Positions 56,301 to 64,000 of a stretch of 64,000 bases of DNA are shown one piece after another; positions within the stretch are counted from its first letter, which is position 1; each line of letters begins with the position of its first letter. The DNA comes from Agrococcus baldri (GTDB lineage: Bacteria > Actinomycetota > Actinomycetes > Actinomycetales > Microbacteriaceae): contig FOZN01000001.1 of NCBI GenBank assembly GCA_900114805.1, positions 186,001 through 250,000 on the forward strand. Reading direction: 5' to 3'. A program made the translations under genes and the position numbers. The notes under the pieces are model-generated. The model had not been told where the DNA came from, ran no database searches, and was given only the letters and a program-made list of their open reading frames with translations.

Positions 56301-58508
56301 GTGACCGACACCACCAGTGCGACGACGATCGATCTCGAGATCGGCGGCATGACCTGCTCCTCGTGCGCCAACCGCATCGAGCGCAAGCTCAGCAAGCTGC
56401 CGGGCGTCGAGGCGAGCGTCAACTACGCCACCGAGGTCGCGCACGTGACCCTGCCGCAGGGCACGTCCGTCGAGGACGCCATCCGCACGGTCGAGGCGAC
56501 CGGCTACACCGCTGCGCTCCCCGAGCCGGCGGCCGAGGACGACCACGACGCCCGCGGGACGAGTCTCGTGCGGCGACTGGTCGCATCCGCCATTCTCGGC
56601 GCGCCCGTCGGCGTGCTGTCGATGGTGCCCGCGCTGCAGTTCGCCGGCTGGCAGTGGGTGGCGCTCGCGCTGACGCTGCCGATCGCGATCTGGGGCGCGT
56701 GGCCGTTCCACCGCGCCGCCGCCGTCAACCTGCGTCACGGCGCCGCGACGATGGACACGCTCGTCTCGCTCGGCGTGATCGCCGCGATGGGCTGGTCGCT
56801 GTGGGCGCTCATCTGGGGCAGCGCCGGCGAGATCGGCATGCGCATGGAGATGCAGTGGTTCGGCGGGCACGGCGACGAGCTCTACCTCGAGGTCGCCGCG
56901 ATCGTGACGGTCTTCCTGCTCGGCGGCCGCTACATCGAGCACCGCACCAAGCGCTCGAGCCAGCAGGCGATGCGCTCGCTCGCGCGGCTGGGCGCGAAGG
57001 AGGCGAGCGTCATCCGCGACGGCGTCGAGTCGCGCATTGCGGTGACCGACCTGGTCGTGGGCGATCGCTTCCGCGTCGTGCCGGGCGAGAAGATCGCCGC
57101 CGACGGTGTGGTCGTCGAAGGCGCCTCTGCGATCGACGCCTCGCTGCTGACCGGTGAGTCGCTGCCGGTCGAGGTGACCGAGGGCTCGGAGGTCGTCGGC
57201 GCCACCATCAACGGCCACGGCATGCTCGTCGTCGAGGCCACGCGCGTCGGCGCCGACACCGAGCTCTCGCGCATCGCGTCGCTGCTGCAGCGCGCCCAGG
57301 AGGGCAAGGCCGACGTGCAGCGGCTCGCCGACCGCGTCTCGCAGTACTTCGTGCCGACCGTGCTCGTGCTCTCGCTGCTCTCGCTCGTGGGATGGCTGCT
57401 CATCACCGGCGACGTGCCGGCCGCCTTCACCGCTGCCGTCGCGACGCTCATCATCGCTTGCCCGTGCGCCCTCGGCCTCGCGACCCCGACCGCGCTGCTG
57501 GCCGGCACGACCCGCGGTGCCGAACTGGGCATCCTCATCCGCGACGCGCGCGTGCTCGAGTCGAGCCGCGGCATCACGGCGATGCTCGTCGACAAGACCG
57601 GCACCGTGACCGAGGGGCGCATGAGCGTCGAGAGCGTCGTCGCCGCTGCTGGTGAGGACGCCGATGAGGCGCTGCGCGTCGCCGCCGCCGTGGAGCGTGC
57701 GAGCGAGCACCCGATCGCCAGGGCCATCGTCGAGGCCGTCGACTCGGTGGACGTGGCGACCGACGTGCGGGCCGCGCAGGGTGCCGGGGTCGTCGGCGAC
57801 GTCGACGGGCGGGCAGTGCAGGTGGGCAAGCCCGCCTGGCTCGCTGCCGACTGGAGCGTATCCATGCCTCCCGAGCTGGCGGACGCGTTCGAGGCGGCTG
57901 AGGCGAAGGGCGCCACCGCCCTCGCGATCGCGTGGGACGGGCGGATGCGCGCCGTCGTCGCGGTGCGCGACACCGTCAAGGCGACCAGCCGTGCCGCTGT
58001 CGAGCGCCTCTCGCAGCTCGGCATCGACGTCGTGATGCTCACGGGCGACCACGAGCGCGCCGCGCAAGCGGTGGCGGCCGAGGTCGGCATTCGCCGCGTG
58101 ATCGCCGGCGTGACTCCGGCGCAGAAGGTGGACGCGGTCATCGCCGAGCAGGCGCGCGGGGCGCGCGTCGCGATGGCGGGCGACGGCGTGAACGACGCCG
58201 CCGCACTCGCCGCCGCCGATCTGGGGCTCGCGATGGGCACCGGCACCGACGCCGCGCAGCAGGCCGCCGACATCACCCTCGTGCACGGCGATCTCGCCGG
58301 TGCGGCCGACGCGATCGCGCTCTCGCGCCGCACGCTGCGCACCATTCGCGGCAACCTGTTCTGGGCCTTCGCCTACAACGCGGCCGCGATCCCGCTCGCG
58401 ATGCTCGGGCTGCTGAGCCCGCTCATCGCTGGCGCCGCGATGGCGTTCTCGAGCGTGTTCGTGGTGCTGCACTCGCTGACGCTGAGGGCCTTCAAGCCGA
58501 CCGCCTGA
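56301..58508 (+). CDS. copA: Cu(I)-exporting P-type ATPase CopA (CPC, P1B-1)
   Basis: A 735-residue protein with one N-terminal HMA domain (MTCSSC, C19 and C22), the ion-site motif CPC at 387-389, the phosphorylation site D431 in DKTGT, SEHPIA, and GDGVNDAAAL. It pumps Cu(I) out of the cytoplasm. GTG at 56292 is another possible start, but the -10 box sets transcription at about 56300, so the GTG at 56301 as first codon is preferred. A 93%-identical copy of its last 310 bp lies at 59,623. Confidence 0.95.
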   Translation: MTDTTSATTIDLEIGGMTCSSCANRIERKLSKLPGVEASVNYATEVAHVTLPQGTSVEDAIRTVEATGYTAALPEPAAEDDHDARGTSLVRRLVASAILGAPVGVLSMVPALQFAGWQWVALALTLPIAIWGAWPFHRAAAVNLRHGAATMDTLVSLGVIAAMGWSLWALIWGSAGEIGMRMEMQWFGGHGDELYLEVAAIVTVFLLGGRYIEHRTKRSSQQAMRSLARLGAKEASVIRDGVESRIAVTDLVVGDRFRVVPGEKIAADGVVVEGASAIDASLLTGESLPVEVTEGSEVVGATINGHGMLVVEATRVGADTELSRIASLLQRAQEGKADVQRLADRVSQYFVPTVLVLSLLSLVGWLLITGDVPAAFTAAVATLIIACPCALGLATPTALLAGTTRGAELGILIRDARVLESSRGITAMLVDKTGTVTEGRMSVESVVAAAGEDADEALRVAAAVERASEHPIARAIVEAVDSVDVATDVRAAQGAGVVGDVDGRAVQVGKPAWLAADWSVSMPPELADAFEAAEAKGATALAIAWDGRMRAVVAVRDTVKATSRAAVERLSQLGIDVVMLTGDHERAAQAVAAEVGIRRVIAGVTPAQKVDAVIAEQARGARVAMAGDGVNDAAALAAADLGLAMGTGTDAAQQAADITLVHGDLAGAADAIALSRRTLRTIRGNLFWAFAYNAAAIPLAMLGLLSPLIAGAAMAFSSVFVVLHSLTLRAFKPTA

Positions 58509-58537
58509 GCGCGGCGCCGACGCGCGCACTCCGCTAC

Positions 58538-59260
58538 TCACTGCGTCGTTGGGACCGAACGCTCGGCAGTTTCGGCAGGCAGCAGCCGCTGCCAGAACGC
58601 CGGATAAAGCAGGACCAGTCCACCATTAAGCGCAACGAGGTGCAAAAGCCCAAACATGCCGCCGCGAGTTGCCAGGATCGTGAGCGCGATGTGGAGCAGG
58701 ATGCCGATGACCGCAGTGATCAGCCGTGTCCGTGGAATCCAAAGTCCGACCGCCATCCACAACTCGGTGGCTACCAGCGCAGTGGCTGCAATGGAAAGCC
58801 ACGGCTGCACCAGAAAGATCTCAAGCCAGGCCGCCGCGGGGCGGGTGGCAGCCAGAGAGAGCAGGTTGTCGCCGATGAGCCACGAAGGCTGGAGCTTTGA
58901 CAAAGCCCCGAAAGCGTAAACCGTGCTGAGCAGGATCCTGGCGACGAAGAGTTGATCGTGCCGACGACGTGGTGCGATAAACAGTGCCAGCGCCAACCAG
59001 CCCATGATCATCACCGCGTAGTCGTACCACCTGTCAAGTAAAAGCAGATCCACGGCACCCAGAACGATCACAGCCCCAGAAATCAGCAAGGTGCCACGCT
59101 CTAACCACAAGAACAAAGCCAGCGTCGCCCATGCCAACGCCCACGAAAGGAAGAAGATCGAGATCGTAAGATCCTGTAGCTCGACCGCGAGAAAGATGTA
59201 ACGCATCCCCCAGACAATGGAGAGAAGGGCGAGAACTCGACTGACTGAGTAGCCGCTCAC
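58538..59260 (-). CDS. HTTM-like polytopic membrane protein
   Basis: A 240-residue protein with about seven membrane helices. The sequence STVYAFGALSKLQPSWLIGD and then ELWMAVGLWIPRTRLITAVI with a His in the next helix (ILLHIALTI) resembles the HTTM domain shared by SdpB and vitamin K gamma-carboxylase relatives. No catalytic C-terminal carboxylase domain is present. The GTG overlaps the stop of a small membrane protein (GTGA). The pair sits between copA and a copA remnant, is in the opposite direction, and is visibly less GC-rich than its surroundings. Function unknown. Confidence 0.65.
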   Translation of the reverse strand: MSGYSVSRVLALLSIVWGMRYIFLAVELQDLTISIFFLSWALAWATLALFLWLERGTLLISGAVIVLGAVDLLLLDRWYDYAVMIMGWLALALFIAPRRRHDQLFVARILLSTVYAFGALSKLQPSWLIGDNLLSLAATRPAAAWLEIFLVQPWLSIAATALVATELWMAVGLWIPRTRLITAVIGILLHIALTILATRGGMFGLLHLVALNGGLVLLYPAFWQRLLPAETAERSVPTTQ

Positions 59261-59478
59261 GGAGTGCAATCCACTTTGCCGGGGTTGCCCCAGCAGCTGG
59301 TGTGCATCTGCCACCCGAACGGGATTTGCCCCAACGAGGGGGCGGCCCAGCGCACGCCTAAAAGCACCATTGGGACGAGCACGATAGCGAGCGCAACCAC
59401 AAGAGTGCGGCGTCGCATCGCCGCAACCACAGCTCTGAATTCCTCAACTACCGTTCGTGCTTCCGCGGACACTTTCAT
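59257..59478 (-). CDS. Small membrane protein paired with HTTM-like protein
   Basis: A 73-residue protein with one membrane helix (about residues 24-43), and an outside C-terminal tail of 29 residues reading PFGWQMHTSCWGNPGKVDC with two Cys. AAAGG lies 7 nt before the ATG at 59478. Short GWQM-type tails occur in partner proteins of HTTM membrane proteins, as I recall. I do not recognise the family with certainty. Confidence 0.6.
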   Translation of the reverse strand: MKVSAEARTVVEEFRAVVAAMRRRTLVVALAIVLVPMVLLGVRWAAPSLGQIPFGWQMHTSCWGNPGKVDCTP

Positions 59479-59622
59479 CTGTTTGCCTTTCGCTGCCCGT
59501 GGCCAATACGCGCTCTCTGGCTTTGCTCTGCGCGGCGACTGATCAGTGCAAAGCCGTCTGCGTGACAACCCTATGGCGTCGCACAAGCGAACGAATCATT
59601 ACGATTTTGCGAAGAATCGGAG

Positions 59623-59935
59623 CGCCGCCGCACTCGTCGCCGCCGACCTGGGGCTCGCGATGGGCACCGGCACCGACGCCGCGCAGCAGGCCGCCGACAT
59701 CACACTCGTACACGGCGACCTCGCCGGCGCCGCCGACGCGATCGCGCTCTCGCGCCGCACGCTGCGCACCATTCGCGGCAACCTCTTCTGGGCCTTCGCC
59801 TACAACGCGGCGGCCATCCCGCTCGCGATGCTCGGGCTGCTGAGCCCGCTCATCGCCGGCGCCGCGATGGCCTTCTCGAGCGTGTTCGTCGTGCTGCACT
59901 CGCTGATGCTGCGGGGATTCCGCCCGACGCGCTGA
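59623..59935 (+). pseudogene. copA 3'-end remnant
   Basis: From CGCCGCCGCACTCG to the stop the sequence matches copA positions 58,196-58,508 with about 23 substitutions, mostly silent ([20 protein letters not shown] to [12 protein letters not shown]). It encodes only the last 104 residues, beginning in the middle of the GDGVND block, so it cannot be a pump. An open frame with an ATG at 59546 runs into it from unrelated sequence, but no ribosome site is seen. Confidence 0.9.
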
Positions 59936-60158
59936 GCGCACTCGGGCGTACGCGGCGCACCGCCATCGCTCCATTCCCGACTGGAACGCAGGCCGACGGG
60001 CCGGCGCACGCTGAGGCAAGTCCTGCGCGGATCGCAAGGATCCGTGGCTGATATCACTGTTACGGTTGCGTCACTCCCCCGACGATGGGCCGGAGGAGAT
60101 TGAGCAGCAAAGCTGACCGGGGCACCCGATTCCCCGATCTCCACCTCAGGGGGAAGTC

Positions 60159-61028
60159 ATGCGCCGTCGCACTCTCGCCATCCTCACCGCCCTCGCCGCC
60201 AGCGGCCTCCTGGCCGCCGGCATCGCGCCGGCCACTGCCGCGGATGATCCACCGGACGGTGCCGCCTACGTGGCGCTCGGCGACTCGATTGCCGCGGGCA
60301 CCGGCAACCTGCCGTATGTCGATACCGACTGCATGCAGTCGCGCAAGGCCTACCCGCAGCTCTTCGCCCGCGCGTTCGGCATCGACGTCGCCTCTTCCGC
60401 CTGCTCTGGCGCGACCACGGCCGATGTGCTGACCGAGCAGCTCAGCCACCTCGGATCGGATACGCAGCTGGTCACGATCACCGCAGGCATCAACAACCTC
60501 GGCTGGACGACGCTCCTGCAGGAATGCGCGCAGGACGAGAGCTCGCTGGCGTGCCAGGCGGCGACCGGCGGAGCGTTTGCGGCGCTCGCGGCCTTGCCGG
60601 ACGACATCGGACTGATGGTCGCGACCGTGCGGCAGCACGCTCCCAACGCGCACATCGCCGTGACGGGATACCCCATGCTGTTCGGCCAGGTTGCGACGCC
60701 CTGCAGCATCGGCGCGTTCGAACGCACCCCGGTGAAGGTCACCGCGGCGCAGGCCCAGTTCATCAATGTCGCAGTGATGCAGGTGAACGGGGCAATCGCG
60801 GCCGGGTTGGCCGGCTACGCATTGGAGTACTCCCAGATGACGGGCATCGATGCGAACGTCTCGTTCGTCCCGCTGACGGGCACCTTCGCCGGCCACGGGC
60901 TGTGCGACACGGGTGATCGCTGGATCAGCGGCTTCGTGAACGGGGCACCCGTCGCAGCCCGCAGCTTGCACCCGAATTCCGCTGGCCAGCGCGCGATCGC
61001 CGAGCTGCTGGTCGAAGCTCTCGGCTGA
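60159..61028 (+). CDS. Secreted SGNH/GDSL hydrolase
   Basis: A 289-residue protein. The Sec signal peptide ends near residue 27 (PATA/ADD). Block I is LGDSIAAGTG with Ser43, the GIN block is ITAGINNLGW, and block V is SLHPNSAGQ with the catalytic His. Six Cys probably form three disulfides, as in the Streptomyces-type secreted lipases and esterases. Substrate is an ester of unknown kind. AGGGGGAAGTC precedes the ATG. Confidence 0.9.
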   Translation: MRRRTLAILTALAASGLLAAGIAPATAADDPPDGAAYVALGDSIAAGTGNLPYVDTDCMQSRKAYPQLFARAFGIDVASSACSGATTADVLTEQLSHLGSDTQLVTITAGINNLGWTTLLQECAQDESSLACQAATGGAFAALAALPDDIGLMVATVRQHAPNAHIAVTGYPMLFGQVATPCSIGAFERTPVKVTAAQAQFINVAVMQVNGAIAAGLAGYALEYSQMTGIDANVSFVPLTGTFAGHGLCDTGDRWISGFVNGAPVAARSLHPNSAGQRAIAELLVEALG

Positions 61029-61047
61029 CGCCACACGCACGTGGCGA

Positions 61048-61101
61048 TGAGCGCCGCACGGCGGCCGCGGATCAGCCAGATCCCGGCCGTCGTGCCGGCC
61101 A
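61048..61101 (-). pseudogene. Fragment of an acyltransferase-3 C-terminus
   Basis: On the minus strand this region encodes VAGTTAGIWLIRGRRAALIA, nearly the same as the end of the acyltransferase gene at 62,057 (VGTTAAIWLIRGRRARLLAP). At the DNA level GCGGCCGCGGATCAGCCAGA and the two bases after it are identical in both. The rest of the gene is missing; the hydrolase gene lies beyond. Confidence 0.6.
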
Positions 61102-61134
61102 CCAACAGTGTTCGCACTCGCGAAGGGGAAGCCA

Positions 61135-62010
61135 TTGGACGCGCAGCCCAGCCCCTCGACTCGTGAGCATGTCGTCGAACTGCCCGAGCTGCGGGCGCAC
61201 GTCGTCGAAGCGGGCGCCGGCACGCCGATCCTGCTGCTGCACGGGTTCCCGCAGAGCTCGCGCGAGTGGTCGCGCGCCATCCCACTCCTGGCGCAGCACG
61301 CGCACGTGATCGCGCCCGACCTGCGCGGCTTCGGCAGCAGCGAGGCACCCGACGCGCGCTACGGCCTGGCCCAGCTGCGCGGCGATGCCGTCGCGCTGCT
61401 CAACGCGCGCGAGATCGAGCGGGCCGTCGTCGTCGGGCACGACATCGGCGCGCTCGTGGCGATGTCGCTCGCGATCGAGCATCCCGAGCGCGTCACCCAC
61501 GTCGGCGTGCTCTCGGTGCCCCCGATGTACCTTCGGCCGCGGCCGTCGATGGTGCGATCGATGCCGGGGCTGTGGTTCCAGTACGCGCTCGCGACGCCTC
61601 GGCTGGGCGCACGCCTGCTGCGCGGCGGCCGGCAGCGGCTCCCCCGCTGGCTGCTCGCCGGCTACGGCGGCGTGCCGGCTGCCGACGCCGAGGTGTACGT
61701 CGCGAGCATGCGCGATCCCGCCCGAGCCCGCGCCGGCTCGCGCATCTACCGGCAGCTGGTGGTGCCCGAGTTCCTCCGCATCGTGCGCGGCGCCTTCCGC
61801 GATCGGCTCCCCACCATGCCGATCCTCGTACTCCTCGGCGGCGACGACCACGTGCTGCCGCGCGACGTGCTCGAGGGCATCGACCGCTACGCGCCCGACG
61901 TGCGGATCGAGGAGGTGCCGGGCGCCGGCCACTGGCTCGTCGACGACCAGCCCGAGGAGGTCGCACGTCGCGTCCTGGCCTTCGCCGGCCTCACGACCCC
62001 GATGCCGTGA
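61135..62010 (+). CDS. Alpha/beta hydrolase with Asp nucleophile (epoxide hydrolase/dehalogenase type)
   Basis: A 291-residue protein. The oxyanion motif is HGFPQSSREW (residues 36-45), the nucleophile elbow is VGHDIGA with D103 in place of Ser, and the base is the His in GAGHWLVDDQ near residue 270. An Asp nucleophile in G-H-D-x-G is characteristic of epoxide hydrolases and haloalkane or haloacetate dehalogenases. I prefer the TTG at 61135 because GAAGGGGAAG stands ahead of it; a GTG 27 nt upstream is the alternative. Confidence 0.85.
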   Translation: MDAQPSPSTREHVVELPELRAHVVEAGAGTPILLLHGFPQSSREWSRAIPLLAQHAHVIAPDLRGFGSSEAPDARYGLAQLRGDAVALLNAREIERAVVVGHDIGALVAMSLAIEHPERVTHVGVLSVPPMYLRPRPSMVRSMPGLWFQYALATPRLGARLLRGGRQRLPRWLLAGYGGVPAADAEVYVASMRDPARARAGSRIYRQLVVPEFLRIVRGAFRDRLPTMPILVLLGGDDHVLPRDVLEGIDRYAPDVRIEEVPGAGHWLVDDQPEEVARRVLAFAGLTTPMP

Positions 62011-62056
62011 GCGGATGCGTCGGGTCGCGCGCCGAGGCGCGTCCCGACCGCGGCGC

Positions 62057-63337
62057 TCACGGCGCGAGCAGCCTCGCGCGGCGGCCGCGGATCAGCCAGA
62101 TCGCCGCCGTCGTTCCCACAAGGCTCAGCGCCGCCAGCAGCGTGTCGAGCCCGAGCACCATGATGAGGAACGGGCCCGCCGCGAACAGCAGCACCGCCGC
62201 GACGGTCACGAGCATGCCGGGATGCACCGGGTCGACCAGGTGCGACGGGCTGCGCTCGTAGCGCACCAGCGCGAGCGAGAGCAGCCACACGACGCCCAGC
62301 ACGATGAGGAAGATCGGGATGCGCGTCAGCCACCAGGTGCCGGAGCCGGGGTCGGGCAGCGGCATCGGCAGGAGCAGCTGCACACCGACCAGCAGCATGA
62401 TCACCGGCAGGTGCCAGAGGTAGATCGTCATGAGCCGGCTGCCGGCGAACCAGACGATGCCCCGCGCGACCCTCGTGCGCATGAGGGCGCTGAGCGGCCG
62501 GTGCAGCAGCGTCAGCGCCGCCGCCTGCGCGAGGCCCAGCACGAGCATCGGCATCGTCGGCGGGTACTGGTTCGAGAGCATGCTCCACGAGTAGCCCGCG
62601 AGCGGCACGACCGTGACCAGCGCGCCGAAGCCGAGCGCGATGATGAGGCCGAGCGTCCACGCCGAGCGCGACCGGAACCATCCGTCGTGCATCCAGAAGC
62701 CCAGCTGCTGCACCGCCACCCAGATGAGGACGACGTTGGGCAGGCCGAGCAGCTCGATGCCCGAGAGCTGCCGCACCGCATCGACGGCCGCGGCGGCGAC
62801 CGCGAGCACCGCGAGGGTCGCGACCGGCGCGCGCCGGTGCAGCCCGATCATCACGGGTGCGAGCGCCTGCGCCAGCACGTAGGCGGCGAGGAACCACAGC
62901 GGCGAGCCGATGCCGATCGCGACCGTGTCGACGAGCGCCGCGTCGACGCCGAGCGCCCAAGCCGCGAGCAGCGCGACCGCCAGGAAGATGAACAGCGGCA
63001 GCGAGGGTCGGGCGAGCCGCGCGAGCCGGGTGCGCACGAAGGCGCTCGCGTCGACGGGCGCGCCCGCCGGCGTGCGCCGCTCGAGGCTCTGCCAGCCCGC
63101 CAGTGCCGCGAAGCCGCCGACCACGAAGAACAGCGGCATGATGTCGCCGACCCAGGTGGCGCCGGCGAACCACGGCTGCGCCTCGACCGTGCGCTCGATG
63201 ACCAGCGCGCCGTCGGCGGCGCGGCCGACGCCCACGAACAGCAGGTGGATGACGACCACGAGCAGCACCGCCGCGACGCGCGCGAGGTCGAGCGTGAGGT
63301 CGCGGGAGGCGAGCTTCTGCTCGGCGTCGGTGGTCAT
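62057..63337 (-). CDS. Acyltransferase-3 family membrane protein
   Basis: A 426-residue protein with about 10-11 membrane helices. The N-terminal DLARVAAVLLVVVIHLLFVG carries the His and the R-x10-H pattern of the AT-3 family, and MPLFFVVGGFAALAGWQSL follows. Members O-acetylate sugars in envelope glycans or lipids. The target is unknown. A short second copy of its C-terminus lies at 61,048. Leaderless start. Confidence 0.88.
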   Translation of the reverse strand: MTTDAEQKLASRDLTLDLARVAAVLLVVVIHLLFVGVGRAADGALVIERTVEAQPWFAGATWVGDIMPLFFVVGGFAALAGWQSLERRTPAGAPVDASAFVRTRLARLARPSLPLFIFLAVALLAAWALGVDAALVDTVAIGIGSPLWFLAAYVLAQALAPVMIGLHRRAPVATLAVLAVAAAAVDAVRQLSGIELLGLPNVVLIWVAVQQLGFWMHDGWFRSRSAWTLGLIIALGFGALVTVVPLAGYSWSMLSNQYPPTMPMLVLGLAQAAALTLLHRPLSALMRTRVARGIVWFAGSRLMTIYLWHLPVIMLLVGVQLLLPMPLPDPGSGTWWLTRIPIFLIVLGVVWLLSLALVRYERSPSHLVDPVHPGMLVTVAAVLLFAAGPFLIMVLGLDTLLAALSLVGTTAAIWLIRGRRARLLAP

Positions 63338-63343
63338 GGCGAA

Positions 63344-63349
63344 AAGATA
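63344..63349 (-). promoter_or_regulatory. -10 box of leaderless acyltransferase gene
   Basis: TATCTT on the minus strand ends 6 nt before the ATG at 63337. Confidence 0.4.
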
Positions 63350-63400
63350 GCGCCGGGCGGGCTCGCCGCACCTCGACGCGGCCGCAAGGCATGGCGGCGG

Positions 63401-63739
63401 TCAGGTGGTGTTGAGCGACTGGATGTATCTGCTGATCGTCGGCAGATCGACGACGATCGTGTCCCAGACCGCGCCGTAATCCGTCCCTTCATAGTGATGC
63501 GCCAGGCGGTCCCTCATCCGCTTGATCAGCGACCAAGGAACTTCGGGATGCCGGTCCGTCGTGTCTGGACTCAGCCGAGCGACATTCTCGCCGATCTTGA
63601 TGATCAGTGACTCGGCCGCCAGGCCCGGCACATTGTCGGGGTCACCGAGGTACCACTCCTCGCCGCGCGCCACGAGATTCGAGCCGACAGCGCACAACCG
63701 CACGATCTCGCGCAGGGCTGCGGTATCCCGTTGCTTCAT
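63401..63739 (-). CDS. hepT: HepT-like toxin (DUF86)
   Basis: A 112-residue helical protein. The HepT active-site pattern R-x4-6-H-x-Y is present as RDRLAHHYEG at about residues 75-84. Such proteins are RNase-type toxins neutralised by an MNT nucleotidyltransferase that AMPylates the Tyr. The ATG overlaps the stop of the MntA-like gene (ATGA). Confidence 0.88.
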   Translation of the reverse strand: MKQRDTAALREIVRLCAVGSNLVARGEEWYLGDPDNVPGLAAESLIIKIGENVARLSPDTTDRHPEVPWSLIKRMRDRLAHHYEGTDYGAVWDTIVVDLPTISRYIQSLNTT

Positions 63740-64000
63740 ACCGCGACAGCCGTTTCCAGGATCTCGTGCTGGGCAGGCAGACCGCCGTCAGTCACCACGT
63801 CGACCTCGACATCGAGCAATGCGCTCGCCGCAGCGGCGAACGCCGAGACGGTGAGTAGCCCGGTGCCGGGCGAGCGCGTGACCAGGATGTCCAGATCGCT
63901 CTTCGGACCGTCGGCGAGGCGAGCTGCGGAACCGAATACGCGCACGTTGCTCAGGCCGTACTGGGCGGCGAGTTGCAGGAGTTCGGCTCGGCGCGCGGCG
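63736..64000 (-). CDS. mntA: MntA-like minimal nucleotidyltransferase antitoxin (N-terminus beyond window edge)
   Basis: The visible 88 residues are the C-terminal end. The MNT signature VFGSAARLADGPKSDLDILV holds GS(x)10DxD, and ALLDVEVDVV gives the third acidic site. It probably AMPylates the HepT Tyr encoded next. The frame continues off the right edge; a GTG inside the window at 63945 is not the start. Confidence 0.88.
   Translation of the reverse strand, partial: AARRAELLQLAAQYGLSNVRVFGSAARLADGPKSDLDILVTRSPGTGLLTVSAFAAAASALLDVEVDVVTDGGLPAQHEILETAVAV

Noticed and set aside
30112-59260. A split SDP-like toxin system (SdpI-like at 30,112 and SdpB-like HTTM at 58,538)
   Set aside because: The genes are 28 kb apart in unrelated contexts, no toxin precursor is visible, and both family assignments are weak.
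59546-59935. A functional 129-residue gene containing the copA C-terminus
   Set aside because: The first 26 residues are unrelated sequence with no ribosome site, and the copA part lacks the ion-site and phosphorylation motifs.

Overview
The window looks like a chromosomal segment of a high-GC actinobacterium, most likely family Microbacteriaceae (Agrococcus-like). This rests on the strong GC bias, frequent GTG/TTG starts, the gene order argS / lysA-hom-thrC-thrB-rho-prfA / prmC-tsaC-wecA-atpIBEFHAGDC, an 86-residue epsilon subunit, and the many start codons that sit 6-7 nt after a TAnnnT -10 box with no leader. The genus is inferred from protein feel and synteny, not from a database search.

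Layout. (1) 1-10,724, minus strand: a tightly overlapped operon DUF4192 - PP2C phosphatase - membrane Ser/Thr kinase - 1,909-residue membrane-anchored Ig-like/FN3 protein - MoxR ATPase - DUF58 (cut by the left edge). (2) 10,785-13,040: a CsoR-box-controlled CopB-type (CPH) copper ATPase with a His-rich tandem-repeat N-terminus. (3) 13,150-16,347: a gamma-glutamyltransferase homologue, an aldo/keto reductase and a TfoX-domain protein. (4) 16,452-27,463, minus: prmC, tsaC, wecA, the complete ATP synthase operon and yaaA. (5) 27,464-32,797: an accessory block between prfA and prmC with cysK-cysE, a pair of SMR exporters under a guanidine-III riboswitch, small membrane proteins, a P-loop kinase and an MFS pump. 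(6) 32,798-44,546, minus: prfA, rho, thrB, thrC, hom, lysA and argS. Between lysA and argS lie a DNA-3-methyladenine glycosylase and a PIN/RHH toxin-antitoxin pair. (7) 44,609-54,700: a lipoprotein, a transglutaminase-like protein and a full Tad/Flp pilus locus (flp, tadE, tadG, cpaB, cpaE, tadA, tadB, tadC), with a divergent TetR regulator and an A24 prepilin peptidase. (8) 54,743-59,935: tRNA-Arg(CCG), another TetR, and the copper module csoR-copZ-copA. A two-gene HTTM-like cassette and a stranded 3' end of a second copA follow. (9) 60,159-64,000: a secreted SGNH hydrolase, an Asp-nucleophile alpha/beta hydrolase, an acyltransferase-3 protein, and a HepT/MntA pair cut by the right edge.

How the parts work together. 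Copper handling is split over two loci 45 kb apart but tied by three near-identical 17-bp CsoR palindromes (10,786; 55,485; 56,274), each overlapping the -10 of a leaderless promoter. The riboswitch predicts that the SMR pair exports guanidinium. The argS/lysA/hom/thrCB genes form an aspartate-family amino-acid block. The kinase-phosphatase-Ig/FN3-MoxR-DUF58 operon looks like an envelope-assembly or sensing system whose target is not visible here. Two places (copA and the acyltransferase gene) carry a partial second copy of a gene's 3' end flanking inserted genes, which suggests repeated allele replacement or cassette insertion next to gene ends.
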